A stretch of 64,000 nt of DNA from Nocardioides thalensis (GTDB lineage: Bacteria; Actinomycetota; Actinomycetes; Propionibacteriales; Nocardioidaceae). Location: contig NZ_JACCFP010000001.1 in assembly GCF_013410655.1 (NCBI RefSeq), positions 1,426,001 through 1,490,000 on the forward strand, in the 5' to 3' direction. A program made the position numbers and the translations under genes. Shown one piece after another: positions 61,119 to 64,000 of this stretch (positions within the stretch are counted from its first letter, which is position 1; every line of letters begins with the position of its first letter). A model generated the notes under the pieces. The model was not told the DNA's origin and made no database searches. It was given only the letters and a program-made list of their open reading frames with translations.

Positions 61119-62276
61119 ATGGAGTGGCTCTACCTGGTCATCGGCATCGCGGTCGTCGCCGTTCTCGGCGTCATCGGGTTCGTCACCACGCGTGGCGGCC
61201 GGGGGAGCGTCGCGCCGCCGCCGGAGGCGCCGACCGACGTCATCGCGCCCTCCACCGAGGCGCCGACCGACGTCATCGCGCCCTCCACCGAGGCGCCGAC
61301 GGTCGAGGCACCGTCCGTCGAGACCCCGGCGGAGCCCGTCGCGCCGACGCTCGAGAAGCCGGAGCGGCCCGCCTCGCGGCTGGTCCGGCTCCGCCAGCGG
61401 CTCGCCGGCTCGGGCACGCTCGGTCGCGGCCTGCTCGGGCTGCTCAGCAAGGAGCGTCTCGACGAGGACACCTGGGAGGCGATCGAGGACCTGCTGATCG
61501 GCGCCGACATCGGCGTCGAGCCGACCCAGCAGCTCGTCGAGAAGCTGCGCACCCGGCTCCGCGTCGAGGGCGGCGACCTTCCCGACGCGCGCACCGTGCT
61601 CCGCGAGGAGCTGATCGCGCTCGTCGATCCCACGTTCGACCGGTCGCTGCGCGTCACCGGGGAGGGCGACGCCCCCGGCGTCGTCCTGGTCGTCGGCGTC
61701 AACGGCACCGGCAAGACCACCACCGTCGGCAAGCTGGCCCGGATCCTCGTCGCCGAGGACCGCACTGCGCTCCTCGGCGCGGCCGACACGTTCCGTGCCG
61801 CCGCGACCGAGCAGCTCGCCACCTGGGGCGACCGGGTCGGTGTCGAGGTCGTCCGCGGTCCCGAGGGTGGTGACCCCGCCAGCGTCGCGTTCGAGGCCGT
61901 CGCTCGCGGCATCAGGGAGGACGTCGACACCGTCGTCGTCGACACCGCCGGCCGCCTGCAGAACAAGCAGGGCCTGATGGACGAGCTCGGCAAGGTCAAG
62001 CGGGTCATCGAGAAGCAGACCCCGGTCACCGAGGTGCTACTCGTCCTCGACGCGACCACCGGCCAGAACGGACTGGTCCAGGCGAAGGTGTTCTCCGAGG
62101 TCGTCGACGTCACCGGCATCGTGCTCACCAAGCTCGACGGCTCCGCCAAGGGCGGCATCGTGGTCGCGGTCCAGCGTCAGCTCGGCGTACCGGTCAAGCT
62201 GGTCGGTCTCGGGGAGGGGCCGGACGACCTCGCCCCGTTCGACGCGGCCGCGTTCGTGGACGCCCTGCTCGGCTAG
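61119..62276 (+). CDS. ftsY: Signal recognition particle receptor FtsY
   Basis: 385 aa. N-terminal transmembrane anchor (~2-22), an acidic/proline linker with a 33-bp tandem duplication (APTDVIAPSTE twice, 61224-61289), then the NG GTPase: GVNGTGKTT at 193-201, DTAGRLQNK, and TKLDGSAKGG. It docks SRP-ribosome complexes at the membrane. ATG 61119 begins the membrane segment; a TTG 12 bases earlier is less likely. GATAGC lies just before the start, so leaderless initiation is possible. amt follows after a GlnR-type control region. Confidence 0.95.
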   Translation: MEWLYLVIGIAVVAVLGVIGFVTTRGGRGSVAPPPEAPTDVIAPSTEAPTDVIAPSTEAPTVEAPSVETPAEPVAPTLEKPERPASRLVRLRQRLAGSGTLGRGLLGLLSKERLDEDTWEAIEDLLIGADIGVEPTQQLVEKLRTRLRVEGGDLPDARTVLREELIALVDPTFDRSLRVTGEGDAPGVVLVVGVNGTGKTTTVGKLARILVAEDRTALLGAADTFRAAATEQLATWGDRVGVEVVRGPEGGDPASVAFEAVARGIREDVDTVVVDTAGRLQNKQGLMDELGKVKRVIEKQTPVTEVLLVLDATTGQNGLVQAKVFSEVVDVTGIVLTKLDGSAKGGIVVAVQRQLGVPVKLVGLGEGPDDLAPFDAAAFVDALLG

Positions 62277-62285
62277 CCCGCACGG

Positions 62286-62332
62286 GTAACACACCCGAAA
62301 CAAACGGACGGGACCTGTTACCCGTCCGCAAT
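62286..62332 (+). promoter_or_regulatory. GlnR-type nitrogen control boxes upstream of amt
   Basis: GTAAC-N6-GAAAC at 62286-62301 matches the actinobacterial GlnR box exactly. GTTAC-N6-GCAAT at 62317-62332 is a weaker second copy, 31 bp further. amt-glnB operons are known GlnR (or AmtR) targets, so nitrogen-responsive activation is inferred. The pair starts 10 bases after the ftsY stop. Confidence 0.75.
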
Positions 62333-62360
62333 GAGTCGCAAGCGGCTCGGAAACCTCCGG

Positions 62361-62396
62361 CCTCCAGGGTGAGAGCAACCCGCCACTCCCTGGAGG
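62361..62396 (+). promoter_or_regulatory. Leader hairpin covering the amt ribosome-binding site
   Basis: CCTCCAGGG (62361-62369) is an exact complement of CCCTGGAGG (62388-62396). The second arm contains the amt Shine-Dalgarno GGAGG, five bases before the GTG. In mRNA the ribosome site would be paired. An alternative inner pairing GGGT/ACCC inside the loop could compete. This suggests control of amt translation, which I infer from structure alone. Confidence 0.55.
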
Positions 62397-62401
62397 TCAG
62401 A

Positions 62402-64000
<1,599 letters not shown>

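Overview
This window is a 64 kb piece of a high-GC actinobacterial chromosome, most like Nocardioides or a close relative (Nocardioidaceae). The evidence is very GC-rich coding DNA, frequent GTG starts, several start codons only a few bases after a -10-like hexamer (probably leaderless), and a gene order matching the Mycobacterium tuberculosis blocks Rv2993c-Rv2965c and Rv2926c-Rv2919c. Assignment to genus is inference. There is no phage, insertion sequence, CRISPR array or rRNA. Two tRNAs are present.

Left part (1-12.4 kb): the end of an unknown gene, an amidase-signature enzyme, a translationally coupled biotin operon bioB-bioA-bioF-bioD read leftward, and its divergent TetR repressor bioQ with a clear palindromic operator. 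Then come zwf, a secreted HExxH metalloprotease-like protein, a Baeyer-Villiger-type flavin monooxygenase and a conserved protein of uncertain function.

Middle (12.4-45.8 kb): two tandem paralogous secreted CARDB proteins, each preceded by three direct repeats phased at 11 bp. Next are a FAH-family hydrolase and gltX, a CPBP protease, tRNA-Gln and tRNA-Glu, an AIM24 protein, an Ada-AlkA fusion coupled to ogt, an IclR regulator divergent from leuCD, and an HU protein with a lysine-rich tail. These are followed by cofC, a PlsC-type acyltransferase, gpsA, a Cys/Met-metabolism enzyme, ddl, a DUF3515 lipoprotein, thiL, rpmB, a DAK2 protein, recG, rsmD, coaD, a DUF177 protein, rpmF, rnc, mutM and an MFS transporter. 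Most of this is the conserved actinobacterial core order.

Right part (45.9-64 kb): smc, small membrane protein, ftsY, amt and glnB are core genes. In other Actinobacteria smc and ftsY lie together or nearly so. Here about 11 kb (49.5-60.7 kb) separates them. This insert encodes three coupled sulfotransferases, an NDP-sugar epimerase, a GT4 and a GT2 glycosyltransferase, a single-polypeptide fusion of APS reductase (CysH) with UDP-sulfoquinovose synthase (SQD1), and a pyruvyltransferase-like/GT8 fusion. The inferred theme is a sulfonated and sulfated surface glycan or glycolipid in which sulfite made by the CysH half is used directly by the SQD1 half. This is the strongest candidate for an undescribed system in the window.

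A second non-coding theme is a family of 22-bp repeats that fills the gaps between convergent genes, forward copies followed by inverted copies, reaching almost to both stop codons. The two clear sites are 1.6 kb and 25.0 kb, and a two-arm relative lies at 36.2 kb. Near the right end, the amt leader carries GlnR-type boxes and a hairpin that would pair with the amt ribosome-binding site.
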